A stretch of 64,000 nucleotides of DNA, taken from positions 372,001 to 436,000 of the forward strand of contig CAVUCS010000001.1 of the NCBI GenBank assembly GCA_963740065.1, read 5' to 3'. The stretch comes from DASVDE01 sp963740065. Its GTDB lineage: Bacteria; Actinomycetota; Thermoleophilia; Solirubrobacterales; 70-9. Under the pieces are notes generated by a model. That model saw nothing but the letters and a program-made list of their open reading frames with translations. It was not told the origin of the DNA and made no database searches. The position numbers and the translations under genes are program-made. Position 1 is the first letter of the stretch. Each line of letters begins with the position of its first letter. This document shows, piece after piece, positions 17,201 through 27,724 of this stretch.

Positions 17201-18159
17201 GTTCGCTGCCGCCTTCATCCGGCAGCCCCTCCGTCGAAGTCGCAATCGTCAACTGGAACACCGCCGGGTCGGCGCTTGCTGCGGCACGGGCGTTCCTCTC
17301 TTCGGCGGGCGTGGAGGCGAAGGTGACCATCGTCGACAACCTTTCGCGACCGCGGGAGCGCGCGATGCTGCGCCGGGATGCCGGCGACGCGAGGCTCCTG
17401 CTCGCCGATCGCAATCATGGCTATGGGGCCGCGGCGAACCTCGCCTTGCGCGATGGCGATTCAGAGTTGGTTTGCGTTAGTAACGGCGACCTGCTCCCGC
17501 ACCCAACAGCGCTTGCCCGACTGGCCGACGCGGCCCGCGGGGACCCTGGCGTCGGCATGGTCGGCCCGGTGTTCGAGGGCGGAACTCAGGACTACCATGC
17601 CCGCCTGCCCGGACCCGGGATCCTGCTGGGCCGGACGCTGGTCGGCTCGTTCGGGCGCCGTCGGCAGAGGGTTCCGTCGCCGTCGGAGAAGATCGTTGTC
17701 GGCCAGGCTTCGGGTGCTTGTTTCGTGATGCGGCGAGAGCTTTGGGAGCGGCTCGGCGGCTTCGACGACGGCTTCTTCCTCTGGTACGACGACGTCGATC
17801 TCGCCAAGCGAATCGTCGACAGCGGCTACCGCAACCTCGTTGTCGGCTCGGCGGTCGTCAGGCACGCGGGGGCAGGCTCCTTCGTCCAGATCGAGCCGGC
17901 CACCGCCCAGGCGATCAGGCTCGACTCGCTCGAGCGTTTCATCGACAAGCACCACCCTCGCTGGATGCCGGTTGCGCGTCCCTTGCTCGCGGTCGCCCGG
18001 GCGCTCCGAGCCCGCGATGCCGCTTCTTGGAGGGGCTATCCCGGTTCGGTCGGGCGCCTAGACCGTGGTGAGCCGGTCAGCGGCGCCGCTCGCGGTCATG
18101 AACGTCATTCTGCGATGCCGCGCGAGATGCGTGAGGTTGGCCGCGACTACGTCCCATGA
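17197..18159 (+). CDS. Family 2-type glycosyltransferase
   Basis: The GT-A fold is visible: SVEVAIVNWNTAGSALAAAR, ADRNHGYGAAANLALRDGD, VCVSNGDLLPHPTALARLAD, SGACFVMRRELWERLGGFDD and FFLWYDDVDLAKRIVDSGYR. This is the rhamnosyltransferase-like branch. No ATG, GTG or TTG exists at the expected N-terminus; CTG at 17197 overlaps the clpP stop as CTGA and would give SSLPPSSGSPSVEVAIVNWN. The first GTG, 17311, would remove the nucleotide-binding strand. The last 34 codons run antisense over the deacetylase gene. It probably acts on cell-envelope polysaccharide. Confidence 0.82.
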   Translation: MSSLPPSSGSPSVEVAIVNWNTAGSALAAARAFLSSAGVEAKVTIVDNLSRPRERAMLRRDAGDARLLLADRNHGYGAAANLALRDGDSELVCVSNGDLLPHPTALARLADAARGDPGVGMVGPVFEGGTQDYHARLPGPGILLGRTLVGSFGRRRQRVPSPSEKIVVGQASGACFVMRRELWERLGGFDDGFFLWYDDVDLAKRIVDSGYRNLVVGSAVVRHAGAGSFVQIEPATAQAIRLDSLERFIDKHHPRWMPVARPLLAVARALRARDAASWRGYPGSVGRLDRGEPVSGAARGHERHSAMPREMREVGRDYVP

Positions 18160-19002
18160 GTCGAGGGCGGCGTCGCTGCGCAGCACGAGCCCGATTACCG
18201 GCGGGGTCTGGCGAAACATTTCGAATGCGAGGCGGGAGACGAAGTGACCCGAGTCCGGCGGTAGCGGGAGTCGGTGTCGCCGTCGCATCGCGGGAGGACT
18301 GAACAGCGGGACGAGGAGTGGTCCCTTCCCACCGGCCTCCGGGGCTGGGAAGCGGGCGGGGTTGGAGCGGTAGGGCCGAAGCGGCACGGATTGAAAGTCG
18401 GGCAACATGCCGGCCGAGGGCTCGCCCCCCGGTGGGCCGACCGGTGGCCAGCCGGGCTCGATCGTCAAGTCCACTCTGACGCCGGCGCGCTCGAGACCCG
18501 AGAGCATCGAGCCGCAGAGGTAGTGGTCGCCGCCGCGATGCGCGAGGCAAGGACGGCCGAACGCGGACTCGAAGGCATCGAGGCCCATCGACAGGCAATG
18601 CTCCGCCCAGACTTCGTCCTGATAGTCGGCGACCCAGGTTCCGATGCCGTCGTCCCAGCGCCATGTGTGCGTGTGTAGGGCCAGTTCGTCGCCGCATGAG
18701 ACGAACTCGGCGAGGGCATCTCCATAGGTCTCGGCAACCCAGGTGGGCGAGCCCCAGGTCTCAGCCACCTGTGGGTCCATGCGCAAGAACCATGTGAGGG
18801 AGACGGGAGTCTCGCTATGACGGGAAAGACAGTCACGCAGTTCCGGTACTCGCTCGACGAAGCGTTCGAACCCGGTCCACGGCTGTCGGTCTCCGCGGTC
18901 GAAGACGCGAAGGTCCGGCTCCACATCTACGCAGAGAACGATCGGGACTTCCGTGTGTCGACGCGCCCGATCGAGCAGCCGGCAAGCGGCCGCTACAGAC
19001 AC
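18058..19002 (-). CDS. Polysaccharide deacetylase-like (NodB-fold) protein
   Basis: PIVLCVDVEPDLRVFD (metal-binding Asp pair), LTWFLRMDPQ, DELALHTHTWRWDD (HxH-type metal site) and CLAHRGGDHYLCGSML resemble the polysaccharide deacetylase/NodB barrel. GTG 19002 gives 314 aa and overlaps the GNAT stop by 10 bp, suggesting coupling. A longer open frame to 19089 lies inside the GNAT gene. Its neighbour is a convergent glycosyltransferase, which fits envelope sugar metabolism. The substrate is unknown. Confidence 0.75.
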   Translation of the reverse strand: MSVAAACRLLDRARRHTEVPIVLCVDVEPDLRVFDRGDRQPWTGFERFVERVPELRDCLSRHSETPVSLTWFLRMDPQVAETWGSPTWVAETYGDALAEFVSCGDELALHTHTWRWDDGIGTWVADYQDEVWAEHCLSMGLDAFESAFGRPCLAHRGGDHYLCGSMLSGLERAGVRVDLTIEPGWPPVGPPGGEPSAGMLPDFQSVPLRPYRSNPARFPAPEAGGKGPLLVPLFSPPAMRRRHRLPLPPDSGHFVSRLAFEMFRQTPPVIGLVLRSDAALDSWDVVAANLTHLARHRRMTFMTASGAADRLTTV

Positions 19003-19448
19003 AACTCGTACTCGATCCACTCGCTGCGCTCGGCTCCGGTGGAGTCGTAGAGGCGCTGGGCGGATTTGTTGTCCGGGCTGGTGGACCATTCGAGATGGTG
19101 GGCACCGCGCTTGCGGGCAACTTCGGCGCTCGCGTTGATCAGAGCACGGCCGACGCCCTGCCGACGGGCCGACTCCACTACGTAGAGATCGTTCATCAGC
19201 ACGGTCTCGACCGCTTGCGTCGATGAGAAGTGCCAGTAAAGACAGGCGTAGCCAAGCAGCTTGCCGTCGCGCCAGGCGCCAAGCAGCATGCCGTCGTCGC
19301 TGGGGGCGATGAAACGGGCGAAGAAGGAGCGGTTGCGCCCCTCATCGATCTCTGTGACCTCATAAAAGCGCTGGTAGGAGGCGATCAAAGGCAAAAGGGC
19401 CTCGAACTGAGACTCGACGATCGGCTCGATCCCCATTTCGCTCGCCAT
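18993..19448 (-). CDS. GNAT-family N-acetyltransferase
   Basis: LLGAWRDGKLLGYACLYW, VLMNDLYVVESARRQGVGRA (acetyl-CoA-binding Q/RxxGxG/A loop) and KSAQRLYDSTGAERSEWIEY are standard GNAT motifs over 151 aa. ATG 19448 is used; ATG 19436 is an alternative. The substrate cannot be inferred. It is followed by the overlapping deacetylase gene. Confidence 0.88.
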   Translation of the reverse strand: MASEMGIEPIVESQFEALLPLIASYQRFYEVTEIDEGRNRSFFARFIAPSDDGMLLGAWRDGKLLGYACLYWHFSSTQAVETVLMNDLYVVESARRQGVGRALINASAEVARKRGAHHLEWSTSPDNKSAQRLYDSTGAERSEWIEYELCL

Positions 19449-19460
19449 CCCCCAACTCTA

Positions 19461-19511
19461 CGACGAGAACTCCCATATTCAGCTCAGGGATGAATAAGGG
19501 AGTTCTCGTCG
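19461..19511. repeat. Long palindrome in the GNAT/clpX divergent region
   Basis: Two 21-nt arms (19461-19481 and 19491-19511) match at 20 of 21 positions around a 9-nt centre. It lies 12 bp upstream of the GNAT ATG and about 140 bp upstream of clpX. It could be a large operator or a member of the palindromic-element set seen further along, though it shares none of their cores. Confidence 0.6.
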
Positions 19512-19640
19512 CACGCAAGGCGTCGGTCAGAGGAAGGGACGGTCGCCCGGGCGGAGTAAACGACCGAACCGACAAGGCCGGCGCGCGAGTTCCCTAAGCT
19601 AGGAAGCCGCGACGCCGGTAGGCAACCACCCGCCCCGCAA

Positions 19641-19653
19641 GGAGGGGATTCCG

Positions 19654-19656
<3 letters not shown>
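19641..19656 (+). promoter_or_regulatory. Strong Shine-Dalgarno deciding a CTG start for clpX
   Basis: AAGGAGGGG (GGAGG at 19641-19645) lies 8 nt upstream of CTG 19654. No ATG, GTG or TTG occurs in frame between the preceding TAG (19600) and this CTG, and the zinc-finger domain begins 12 codons later. Confidence 0.8.
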
Positions 19657-20940
<1,284 letters not shown>

Positions 20941-20950
20941 ACTCGCGCTC

Positions 20951-23510
20951 GTGAGCGACGAGCGGCGAGAGACGCTGGAGAAGACGACTCGCTACGACCC
21001 CACCGAGGTCGAGGGGCGGGTCTTTGCTGAGTGGATGGAGGCCGGCTATTTTCATCCGCGGGCGGAGGGGGCGCCGGAGGAGAACTTTTCGGTTGCGATC
21101 CCGCCGCCGAACGTGACCGGGGCGCTGCATATGGGCCACGCGCTGAACGGCTCGATGCAGGACGCGATGGTGCGGATGAACCGGATGCGCGGCCGCAACG
21201 CGCTCTGGATCCTCGGCACCGACCACGCCGGAATCGCCACCCAGTCGGTGGTCGAGAGAATGCTCCGCGCCGAGGGTGTCTCCCGTCACGACTTGGGTCG
21301 GGAGGAGTTCGTCAAGCGAGTCTGGGCCTGGAAAGAGGAGTACGGGTCGACGATCGTCGAGCAGTACAAGCGACTCGGCGCTTCCTGCGACTACGAGCGC
21401 GAGCGCTTCACTCTCGACGAGGGCTACGTCAAGGCCGTCTATCGCGTCTTCAAGCAGCTCTACGACAAGGGCTACATCTACCGCGACAACTACATGGTCA
21501 ACTGGGACCCAGGGTCGCACTCGGCGATCTCCGATCTGGAGGTCGAGAACCGCGAGGTGGAGGACACGCTCTACTCGATCGATTACCCGGTCGAGGGATC
21601 CGATCGCGTCCTGACCGTCGCCACCGTGCGCCCGGAGACGATGCTCGCCGACACGGCGGTCGCGGTGAATCCGGACGACGAACGCTACGCCGATCTGGTT
21701 GGTGAGCACTGCGTCCTGCCGCTGGTTGGCCGCCGCTTGCCGATCATCGCCGACGAGCACGTCGATCCCGAGTTCGGCACCGGGGCGCTGAAGATCACGC
21801 CCGGTCACGACCCCAATGACTTTGAGATCGGCCGCAAGCACGGGCTGGAGGAAATCGGCGTGATCGGCCCCGACGGTCGGATGACCGAGGAGGCCGGGAG
21901 CTTCGCTGGGAAGACCGCCGCCGAAGCGCAGGAGGCCGTCGTCGCCGCTTTGCGCGAGGAGGGCCTGCTGCGTGCCGAGGAGCCCTACGTCCACTCGGTT
22001 CCCTTTTCCCATCGCTCGGGTGAGCGGATCGAGCCGCTGATCTCACTGCAGTGGTTCTGCCGCATGGACGAGCTTGCGCAGCCGGCGATCGAGGCGGTCG
22101 AGCGCGACGAGGTGCGGATTACGCCTCCGCAGTGGAAGCGGGTCTACCTCGATTGGATGCGGGAGATTCGCCCCTGGTGTATCTCCCGCCAGCTCTGGTG
22201 GGGGCACCGCATCCCAGTCTGGTACTGCGACCCGTGCGAAGAGACCTTCGTCGGCGAGGAGGCGCCCGAGAGATGTGGCGCCTGTGGTGGCGAGCTGCGC
22301 CAGGAGGAGGACGTGCTCGACACCTGGTTCAGCTCGGCGATCTGGCCTTTCGCGACCCTCGGCTGGCCCGATGACACACCCGAGCTGCGCGCCTTCTACC
22401 CGACCAGCTTCCTCACCACCGCGCGGGAGATCCTCTTCCTCTGGGTGGCGCGGATGATCATGACCGGGCTCGAGTTCCCCGGCGCGATTCCGTTCCGCGA
22501 CGTCTACGTACACTCGGTGATCCAGGCCCGCGACGGACGGCGGATGTCGAAGAGCCTCGGCACCGGGATCGACCCGCTGGAGGAGATCGACGTGCACGGC
22601 GCTGACGCGCTGCGCTTCGGACTGTTGGCGATGTCCTCGACCCAGGACGTGCGCTACTCCGACGCCAAGGTCGAGCAGGGCCGCGACCTCGCGAACAAGC
22701 TTTGGAACGCATCGCGATTGATTCTGCTGAATGTCGCTGAGGTTGAAGCGGAGCCGCGCCCGCTACATGTCGAAGACCGCTGGCTTCTATCCCGACTCGA
22801 GCGGACGATCGCCTCGGTGACGGCGAAGTTGGAGGCATACGACTTCGCCCACGCGGCCCAGGAGGCCTACGCCTTCTTCTGGTCGGAGCTGTGCGACTGG
22901 TACCTGGAGATCGTCAAGCCGCGCCTCTACGAAGGCGAAGCCGAGGTCTCGGCGACGCTGCTCTGGGCACTGGAGCGCACGCTCGCCCTGCTCCACCCGA
23001 TCATGCCGTTCGTCACCGAGGAGATCTGGTCCTACCACCCGGCGTCCAAGGGGCACTTGGCGGTCCACGCGTTCCCAGGCGCGGATCAAACCCTCTTTGA
23101 CCCGGAGGCTGAAGCTGACGTGGAAGGGGGAATCGAGCTGACTCGTCGCCTCCGCGCTTGGCGAGACTTGGTCGAGGTGCCGGTGGCGAGCGTGCTGCCG
23201 GCACGAGTCGATGGAGTCGATCCGCAGGAGTTCGTCGGTCGCCTCTCCCGCTTTAAGTTCGTCGCCGACGGGGATGAGTCGGTTGCCTCCGTCGGCCCGG
23301 TCAGGGTTTTGCCTTCGGCGGAGATCGACGCCGGCGCGGTTGATTCTCGGTTGGAGAAGCGTCGCGCCGAGTTGCGCTCCGAGGTCGAGCGGGCGGAGAA
23401 GAAACTCGCCAACGAGCGCTTTGTAGCCAAGGCGCCCCCCAGAAGTCGTCGAGGAGGAGCGCGGCAAGCTCGAGCTCTACCGCGCCGAGCTCGAGGAGCT
23501 CTCCGAATAG
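20951..23510 (+). CDS. valS: Valyl-tRNA synthetase, frameshift near C-terminus
   Basis: The class I signature PPPNVTGALHMGHALN, the KMSKS-type loop RRMSKSLGTGIDP, the editing domain and a Cys-rich insertion CDPCEETF...CGACGG identify ValRS. The C-terminal coiled coil starts SRLEKRRAELRSEVERAEKK. At 23435-23440 a run of six C shifts the frame; with one C fewer it reads PPEVVEEERGKLELYRAELE and ends at TAG 23510, the normal end. As written, the frame instead fuses to folC, which would give an artefactual bifunctional protein of about 1260 aa. GTG 20951 is the start. Confidence 0.93.
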
Positions 23511-24739
23511 ACCCCGAGGCCTATCTCGACTCGCTGGAGCCGATCGGCTGGAAGCTTGGCCTCGATCGGATGCACAGGCTGACGACGGTGCTGGGCATGC
23601 CCCAGCACCGCTTCGCCTCGATCCACGTCGTCGGCACCAACGGCAAGTCCTCGGTTGCGCGAATGACCGCGGCGTTGCTGGAGGCGCATGGGGTGGGGAC
23701 CGGGGCGAGTGTTTCCCCCCACGCCTCGCGTTGGTCGGAGCGCACACTTCTGCACGGGGAGGAAATCGGGAGGGATGAGTTCGCTGTCGCGGTGGCGCGG
23801 GTCGCCCAAGCCGCTGAGGTCGTCAATCGGGCGCTGGACGAAGGGGAAGCGGTCACCCAATTCGAGGCGGCCATGGCGGCATCCTTTGTCGCCCTCGCGG
23901 CGGCTCGCGCCCAGGCGGGAGTGATCGAAGCGGGACTGGGGGGGAGACTGGATGCGACCAACACAATTCCCTCGCGGATCACGGTGCTGACCTCGGTGGG
24001 GCTCGACCACACCGAGTGGCTGGGGGAGAGCGAGGTTGAGATCGCCGCCGAGAAGCTGGCGGTGCTGCGCGACCACTCCACTCTGGTTGTTGGCCGGGTG
24101 AGTCCGGAGGTCGCCCGTTTGGCTGAGCACGTTGCCCGCGAGCGTGGGGCGAAGCTGATCCATGCCCCCGAAGACCCGGGCTCCGATCTGAGCTTGCGCG
24201 CCGCCGGTGGGTTTCAGCGCCGAAACTTCGCCCTCGCGATGGCTGCCGCGGAGGCGTTCCTCGGCGAGATGGACCGTGAGAAGGTCGCCGATGTCGCCGC
24301 GACCCTGACGATTCCCGGTCGCCTGGAGCGGATCGCTGACGACCCGCCAACCTTCATTGATGCCGCCCACAATCCCGACGGCGCCGCCGCGCTGGCTGAG
24401 GCGCTGCCGGAGGTTACAGGTGGGGCCCCGGTTGTCGCCTGCCTGGCGATCCTCGGCGACAAGGACGCGGCCTCGATGGTTCAAGCCTTGGCCCCGGCGC
24501 TCGACCGGGTCGTCTGCGCGGAGCTTCCGGCCGAGGAGTTGGCGGCTCACGGACGGCCCGGCTCCGGCTCACGCTCCGCCGCCGAGTTGGCCCGTTTATG
24601 CGAGGCCGCCGGTGTCTCAGCCGAGGCCGAGCCCCGATTCGACGAAGCTCTGCGCCGAGCGCGCGAACTGGCCACCGGGGGGGTTCTTCTCGTCACCGGC
24701 TCCCACTATCTGCTCGCGCGTGCGAGGATTTCGGCGTGA
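23507..24739 (+). CDS. folC: Folylpolyglutamate/dihydrofolate synthase
   Basis: FASIHVVGTNGKSSVARMTA is the Mur-ligase-type P-loop; GVIEAGLGGRLDATN, SVGLDHTEWLG and FIDAAHNPDGAAALAEAL follow in order as in FolC. The length of about 410 aa is normal. It adds glutamate to folates, and to dihydropteroate if bifunctional. The domain starts just after the valS stop; no ATG, GTG or TTG is present before ATG 23569. ATA 23507 overlaps the valS TAG as ATAG and would give DPEAYLDSLEPIGWKLGLDR. Start uncertain, identity firm. Confidence 0.9.
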   Translation: MDPEAYLDSLEPIGWKLGLDRMHRLTTVLGMPQHRFASIHVVGTNGKSSVARMTAALLEAHGVGTGASVSPHASRWSERTLLHGEEIGRDEFAVAVARVAQAAEVVNRALDEGEAVTQFEAAMAASFVALAAARAQAGVIEAGLGGRLDATNTIPSRITVLTSVGLDHTEWLGESEVEIAAEKLAVLRDHSTLVVGRVSPEVARLAEHVARERGAKLIHAPEDPGSDLSLRAAGGFQRRNFALAMAAAEAFLGEMDREKVADVAATLTIPGRLERIADDPPTFIDAAHNPDGAAALAEALPEVTGGAPVVACLAILGDKDAASMVQALAPALDRVVCAELPAEELAAHGRPGSGSRSAAELARLCEAAGVSAEAEPRFDEALRRARELATGGVLLVTGSHYLLARARISA

Positions 24740-24855
24740 ATCGAAGCACCGGCCCCCAGCTTCTCTCGATGATGGCGCTTGTCGCCGCGGTGGTCGCCGC
24801 GGTGATCTTGATCTTCTTTGGTATCGGCTATCTGTTCGGGAGGCTCTTCCTTTGA
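24736..24855 (+). CDS. Small single-pass membrane protein (39 aa)
   Basis: GTG 24736 overlaps the folC stop (GTGA). The product starts NRSTGPQLLSM and contains MALVAAVVAAVILIFFGIG, one transmembrane helix of about 22 residues ending LFGRLFL. The overlap and the clean helix argue that it is real. Function unknown. Confidence 0.6.
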   Translation: MNRSTGPQLLSMMALVAAVVAAVILIFFGIGYLFGRLFL

Positions 24856-24937
24856 TCACCATCTTCACCCCCGAGACAGGGTTCGCGGCCTCGGCGGAGA
24901 AGTAGACTGCCGCTCCCGCTCAGGCGGCTATCCGACC

Positions 24938-25540
24938 ATGTCACTAGCGATCTTCGGCATCAACAACGGCGGCCTCAACTTGGTCGTCTCCCTGCTCGTT
25001 TTGGGCTTCTTCGTCGTCTGGATGGCGTTGATCGTCTACACGTACCTCGATGCCAAGCGCCGCATCTCCGACCCGTTTCTGGTCGGCTGCGCGACGCTCG
25101 CTTCCTTTTTCCCCTACATCGGCACCGCCGTCTACGCGATCGTGCGTCCTCCCGAGTTCCTCGAGGACGCTCACGAGCGCGAGTTGGAGATCAAGGCCGC
25201 CGAGCTGCGTGTGCGCCAGTTGACCGAGCAGTCCTGCCCAAACTGTGAGTACCCGGTCGAGAAGAACTTCCTCCGCTGCCCCAACTGCCAGCGCCGGCTA
25301 AAGGACCCGTGCCCCACCTGCAAGAAACCGGTGGACCCGCGCTGGGCGCTCTGCCCATACTGCGAGACGTCCCTGCCCCGCGTGAGACGTCCTAAAAAAC
25401 GGGGGCCGGACGCACGAAAGAAAGCGCCCGCGACCGTCAGAAGAGAATCGGCTCGCCCCGTTTCCAAAGAGACGGAAAGACCACAACGACCGCAAAGGAG
25501 CCCCGCACGTGAGCCGGACCCTGATCCTCGTCAAGCCTGA
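24938..25540 (+). CDS. Membrane-anchored double zinc-ribbon protein
   Basis: Two hydrophobic helices (residues about 10-34 and 45-65) are followed by four CxxC knuckles: CPNC, CPNC, CPTC and CPYC between residues about 99 and 146, forming two zinc ribbons. The tail is basic and proline-rich (RPKKRGPDARKKAP). The gene runs 32 bp into ndk in another frame. ATG 24938 is the first start after the upstream gap. Role unknown; a membrane scaffold or sensor is possible. Confidence 0.75.
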   Translation: MSLAIFGINNGGLNLVVSLLVLGFFVVWMALIVYTYLDAKRRISDPFLVGCATLASFFPYIGTAVYAIVRPPEFLEDAHERELEIKAAELRVRQLTEQSCPNCEYPVEKNFLRCPNCQRRLKDPCPTCKKPVDPRWALCPYCETSLPRVRRPKKRGPDARKKAPATVRRESARPVSKETERPQRPQRSPAREPDPDPRQA

Positions 25541-25916
25541 CGCTTTTGAACGCGCCCTCACCGGCGAGGTGATTGCCCGCTTCGAGCGCAAGGGCCTCCG
25601 CATCGCGGCCCTGAAGAAGATGCAGGCCGACGAGGCGATCGCCAACGAGCACTACACCGAGCACTCCGAGAAGCCGTTCTTCGGCGAGCTGGTCAGCTTC
25701 ATCACCGGCGGTCCGCTGGTGGCGATGGTGCTGGAGGGTCCCGAGGCGGTCCCCGCGGCGCGACAGCTGATCGGCGCGACCAACCCGGTCGAGGCCGCCC
25801 CCGGTTCGATCCGCGGCGACTTCGCGTTGGAGGTCACCTTCAACATGGTCCACGGCTCCGACTCCGATGAGTCGGCCGAACGCGAGATAGGCATCTGGTT
25901 CCCAGAGCTTGGTTAG
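25509..25916 (+). CDS. ndk: Nucleoside diphosphate kinase
   Basis: RTLILVKPDAFERALTGEVI at the start and TFNMVHGSDSDESAEREIGI with the phospho-accepting His near residue 113 identify NDK; 135 aa is standard. It transfers the gamma phosphate between NTPs and NDPs. The GTG start at 25509 lies within the tail of the zinc-ribbon gene, so the two are probably cotranscribed. The stop is followed immediately by a large palindromic element. Confidence 0.95.
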   Translation: MSRTLILVKPDAFERALTGEVIARFERKGLRIAALKKMQADEAIANEHYTEHSEKPFFGELVSFITGGPLVAMVLEGPEAVPAARQLIGATNPVEAAPGSIRGDFALEVTFNMVHGSDSDESAEREIGIWFPELG

Positions 25917-25917
25917 G

Positions 25918-26031
25918 GGCCGGGGTGTGGGTAGGGGTTCCGCTTAACTTTTTCGAGAAGCGGCTCCGGCTATCCGCCTTTCGCAATAGCGAAAAAGTAC
26001 AAGACGCTCCACCCCTACCCACACCCCGGCC
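25918..26031 (+). repeat. Palindromic element 1 (core family A) between ndk and maf
   Basis: Perfect 21-bp inverted arms at 25918-25938 and 26011-26031 enclose a 72-nt core carrying CTTAACTTTTTCG on the left and CGAAAAAGTACAAG on the right. The element occupies the entire gap: it starts 2 nt after the ndk stop and its last base abuts the maf ATG. It shares its core with the elements at 46159-46271 and 59541-59690, but its arms differ in sequence. Confidence 0.85.
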
Positions 26032-26580
26032 ATGAACGTGGTTCTGGCATCTGGATCGCCTCAACGAAGCGAGATCTTGCGGAAGCTCGGCGTTGAATTT
26101 GAGGTGATGGTGCCCGGGGTTCGCGAGCTTACGGGTGGGGATCCTGAGGTTGAGGTTGTCGAGAACGCTCGGCTTAAGGCGACAGTGGTCGATCGCAGCG
26201 ATTTGGTGATTGCCTGCGACACGGATGTTGTTCTGGATGGCAAGGCCCTTGGGAAGCCCGCTGATGAAGCTCAGGCTCGTGAATACCTCGACCGGATGTC
26301 GGGACGCTCGCATGAGGTTCTGAGCGGGTTGGTGGTTCTCGCTGACGAGATGAGGAGCGGAGTGGGCTTGAGCGGACCACGCGTCGTCTTCAAGGAATTG
26401 AGTGAGGCGGAGAAGGAGCGGTACGTCGCTTTTGGGGAGTGGCGGGGGCGGTCCGGGGGATATGCGATTCAGACTCTGGGGTCAACCTTGGTCGAGCGGA
26501 TCGAGGGGAGCGTCTCCAACGTCGTCGGTTTGCCGGTGGGGCTATTGCTGGAACTCGCCCCTGAGTTGTTCAGCGGCTGA
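26032..26580 (+). CDS. maf: Maf-like nucleotide pyrophosphatase
   Basis: VVLASGSPQRSEILRKLG at the start, VIACDTDVVLDGKALGKPAD and GGYAIQTLGSTLVERIEGSV are the family motifs (Maf/YhdE/YceF). These proteins hydrolyse non-canonical or modified NTPs (dTTP/UTP type) and are linked to septation control. The 182-aa length is normal. ATG follows directly on the palindromic element, so the ribosome-binding region would have to come from the element arm. Confidence 0.92.
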   Translation: MNVVLASGSPQRSEILRKLGVEFEVMVPGVRELTGGDPEVEVVENARLKATVVDRSDLVIACDTDVVLDGKALGKPADEAQAREYLDRMSGRSHEVLSGLVVLADEMRSGVGLSGPRVVFKELSEAEKERYVAFGEWRGRSGGYAIQTLGSTLVERIEGSVSNVVGLPVGLLLELAPELFSG

Positions 26581-26612
26581 GCCCCGGGCCGGGAAAGGGT
26601 CCGACCCGGGGC
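26581..26612. terminator. Bidirectional hairpin between maf and the HD-GYP gene
   Basis: GCCCCGGGCCGG, 8 nt, CCGACCCGGGGC: 12-bp arms with one mismatch, starting right after the maf stop and ending 7 bp before the convergent gene's stop. This suits termination from both sides. Confidence 0.7.
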
Positions 26613-26619
26613 AACCGGG

Positions 26620-27724
26620 TCAGCCGCGAACAGTGAGCGCCTCGTCGAGGTGCTCGAGGAAGACGTCGGTGATATCCGGGTCGAAGTGGGTTCCTCTGCC
26701 CCGCTCGATGATCTCGATGGCATCTCCGATTGACATTGCCGGCCGGTAAGGGCGATCGCTGAGTAGGGCGTCGAAGACATCGGCGACGGCGACGATCCGT
26801 CCCTCCAGGGGAATCTCCTTGCCTCTCAGCCCCCTGGGGTAGCCGCTGCCGTCCCACCGCTCGTGGTGTGTGAGGGCGACCCTTGCGGCCATTTGGAGCA
26901 GAGCGCTCTCGGAGTCGGCGAGGATCTGGTGTCCGATGTTCGTGTGGTGCTCCATCACCTCGCGCTCATCAGGGGTGAGTGGACCCTCCTTGTGGAGGAT
27001 CTCGTCCGGAGTGGCGATCTTGCCGACATCGTGCATTGGCGCAGCCGCTCGCAGGAGCAGGACCTGTTCGGAGTCCAGCCCCAGCTGCCTACCGAGGAAG
27101 CCGGCGATCGACGCCATCCGGTTGACGTGACGTCCGGTTTCGGCGTCGTGCATCTCGATCGCTCTGGCTAAGCGTTCGACCGTCTCTTGGCGCGAGGAGC
27201 GCAACTCATCGATCGCGGTTTGCTGGGCGTAGGTCAGTTCGTCGCGAAAGTGCTCCGCCCGTCTCTCGGCGCTGTCGAGGAGAATGCCGCTGCGCGCTCG
27301 TCTCCGCCATCTCCAGATCGCGCTGGCGCAGCGCGTTCATCGTCGTGATCAGAAGTTGGCCGGGCCAAAACGGCTTCACCAGGTAGCCATGGGCACCGAG
27401 TCGTAGAGTCTTCTCGGCCACCTTGGGGTCATCGACGCCAGTGACTAGGACGATTGCCATGTCCGGGTGGCGCTCGGCGATTTCTTCGACCAAGACGAGG
27501 CCGGATTCGCCGGGCATTTGGATGTCGCAGAGGGCCAGCTCGAACTCTTTCTCGATCAACTTTCTGCGTGCCTCGGCGACGCTGGACGCAAATTCGCAGC
27601 GGAACCTCTTGCCCAGCGTGCGGTCGATCAGTCGCAGCACTTCCGGCCTGTCGTCGGTCGCGAGGATGCGCGGGAGGTCGGTTTCCGCCGCGGGTGCCTC
27701 CGCTCCAAGCGACTCAGGCGGCAT
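26620..27724 (-). CDS. Response regulator with HD-GYP domain, one frameshift
   Basis: The N-terminal receiver domain (RILATDDRPEVLRLID, phosphoacceptor in LALCDIQMPGESGLVLVEEI, LGAHGYLVKPF) is followed by an HD-GYP phosphodiesterase: EMHDAETGRHVNRMA, PMHDVGKIATPDEIL, LTHHERWDGSGYPRGLRG. The receiver frame stops at 27206. One base further on, near 27295, the frame continues with SGILLDSAERRAEHFRDELT and joins the HD-GYP part, so this is one protein broken by an extra base. It probably degrades cyclic di-GMP on a signal from the adjacent histidine kinase, whose gene overlaps it by 11 bp. Confidence 0.88.

Noticed and set aside
20951..24739. A natural ValS-FolC fusion protein of about 1260 aa
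   Set aside because: Between the two domains the frame reads non-family sequence, and removing one C from the C6 run at 23435-23440 restores the normal ValS C-terminus and stop.
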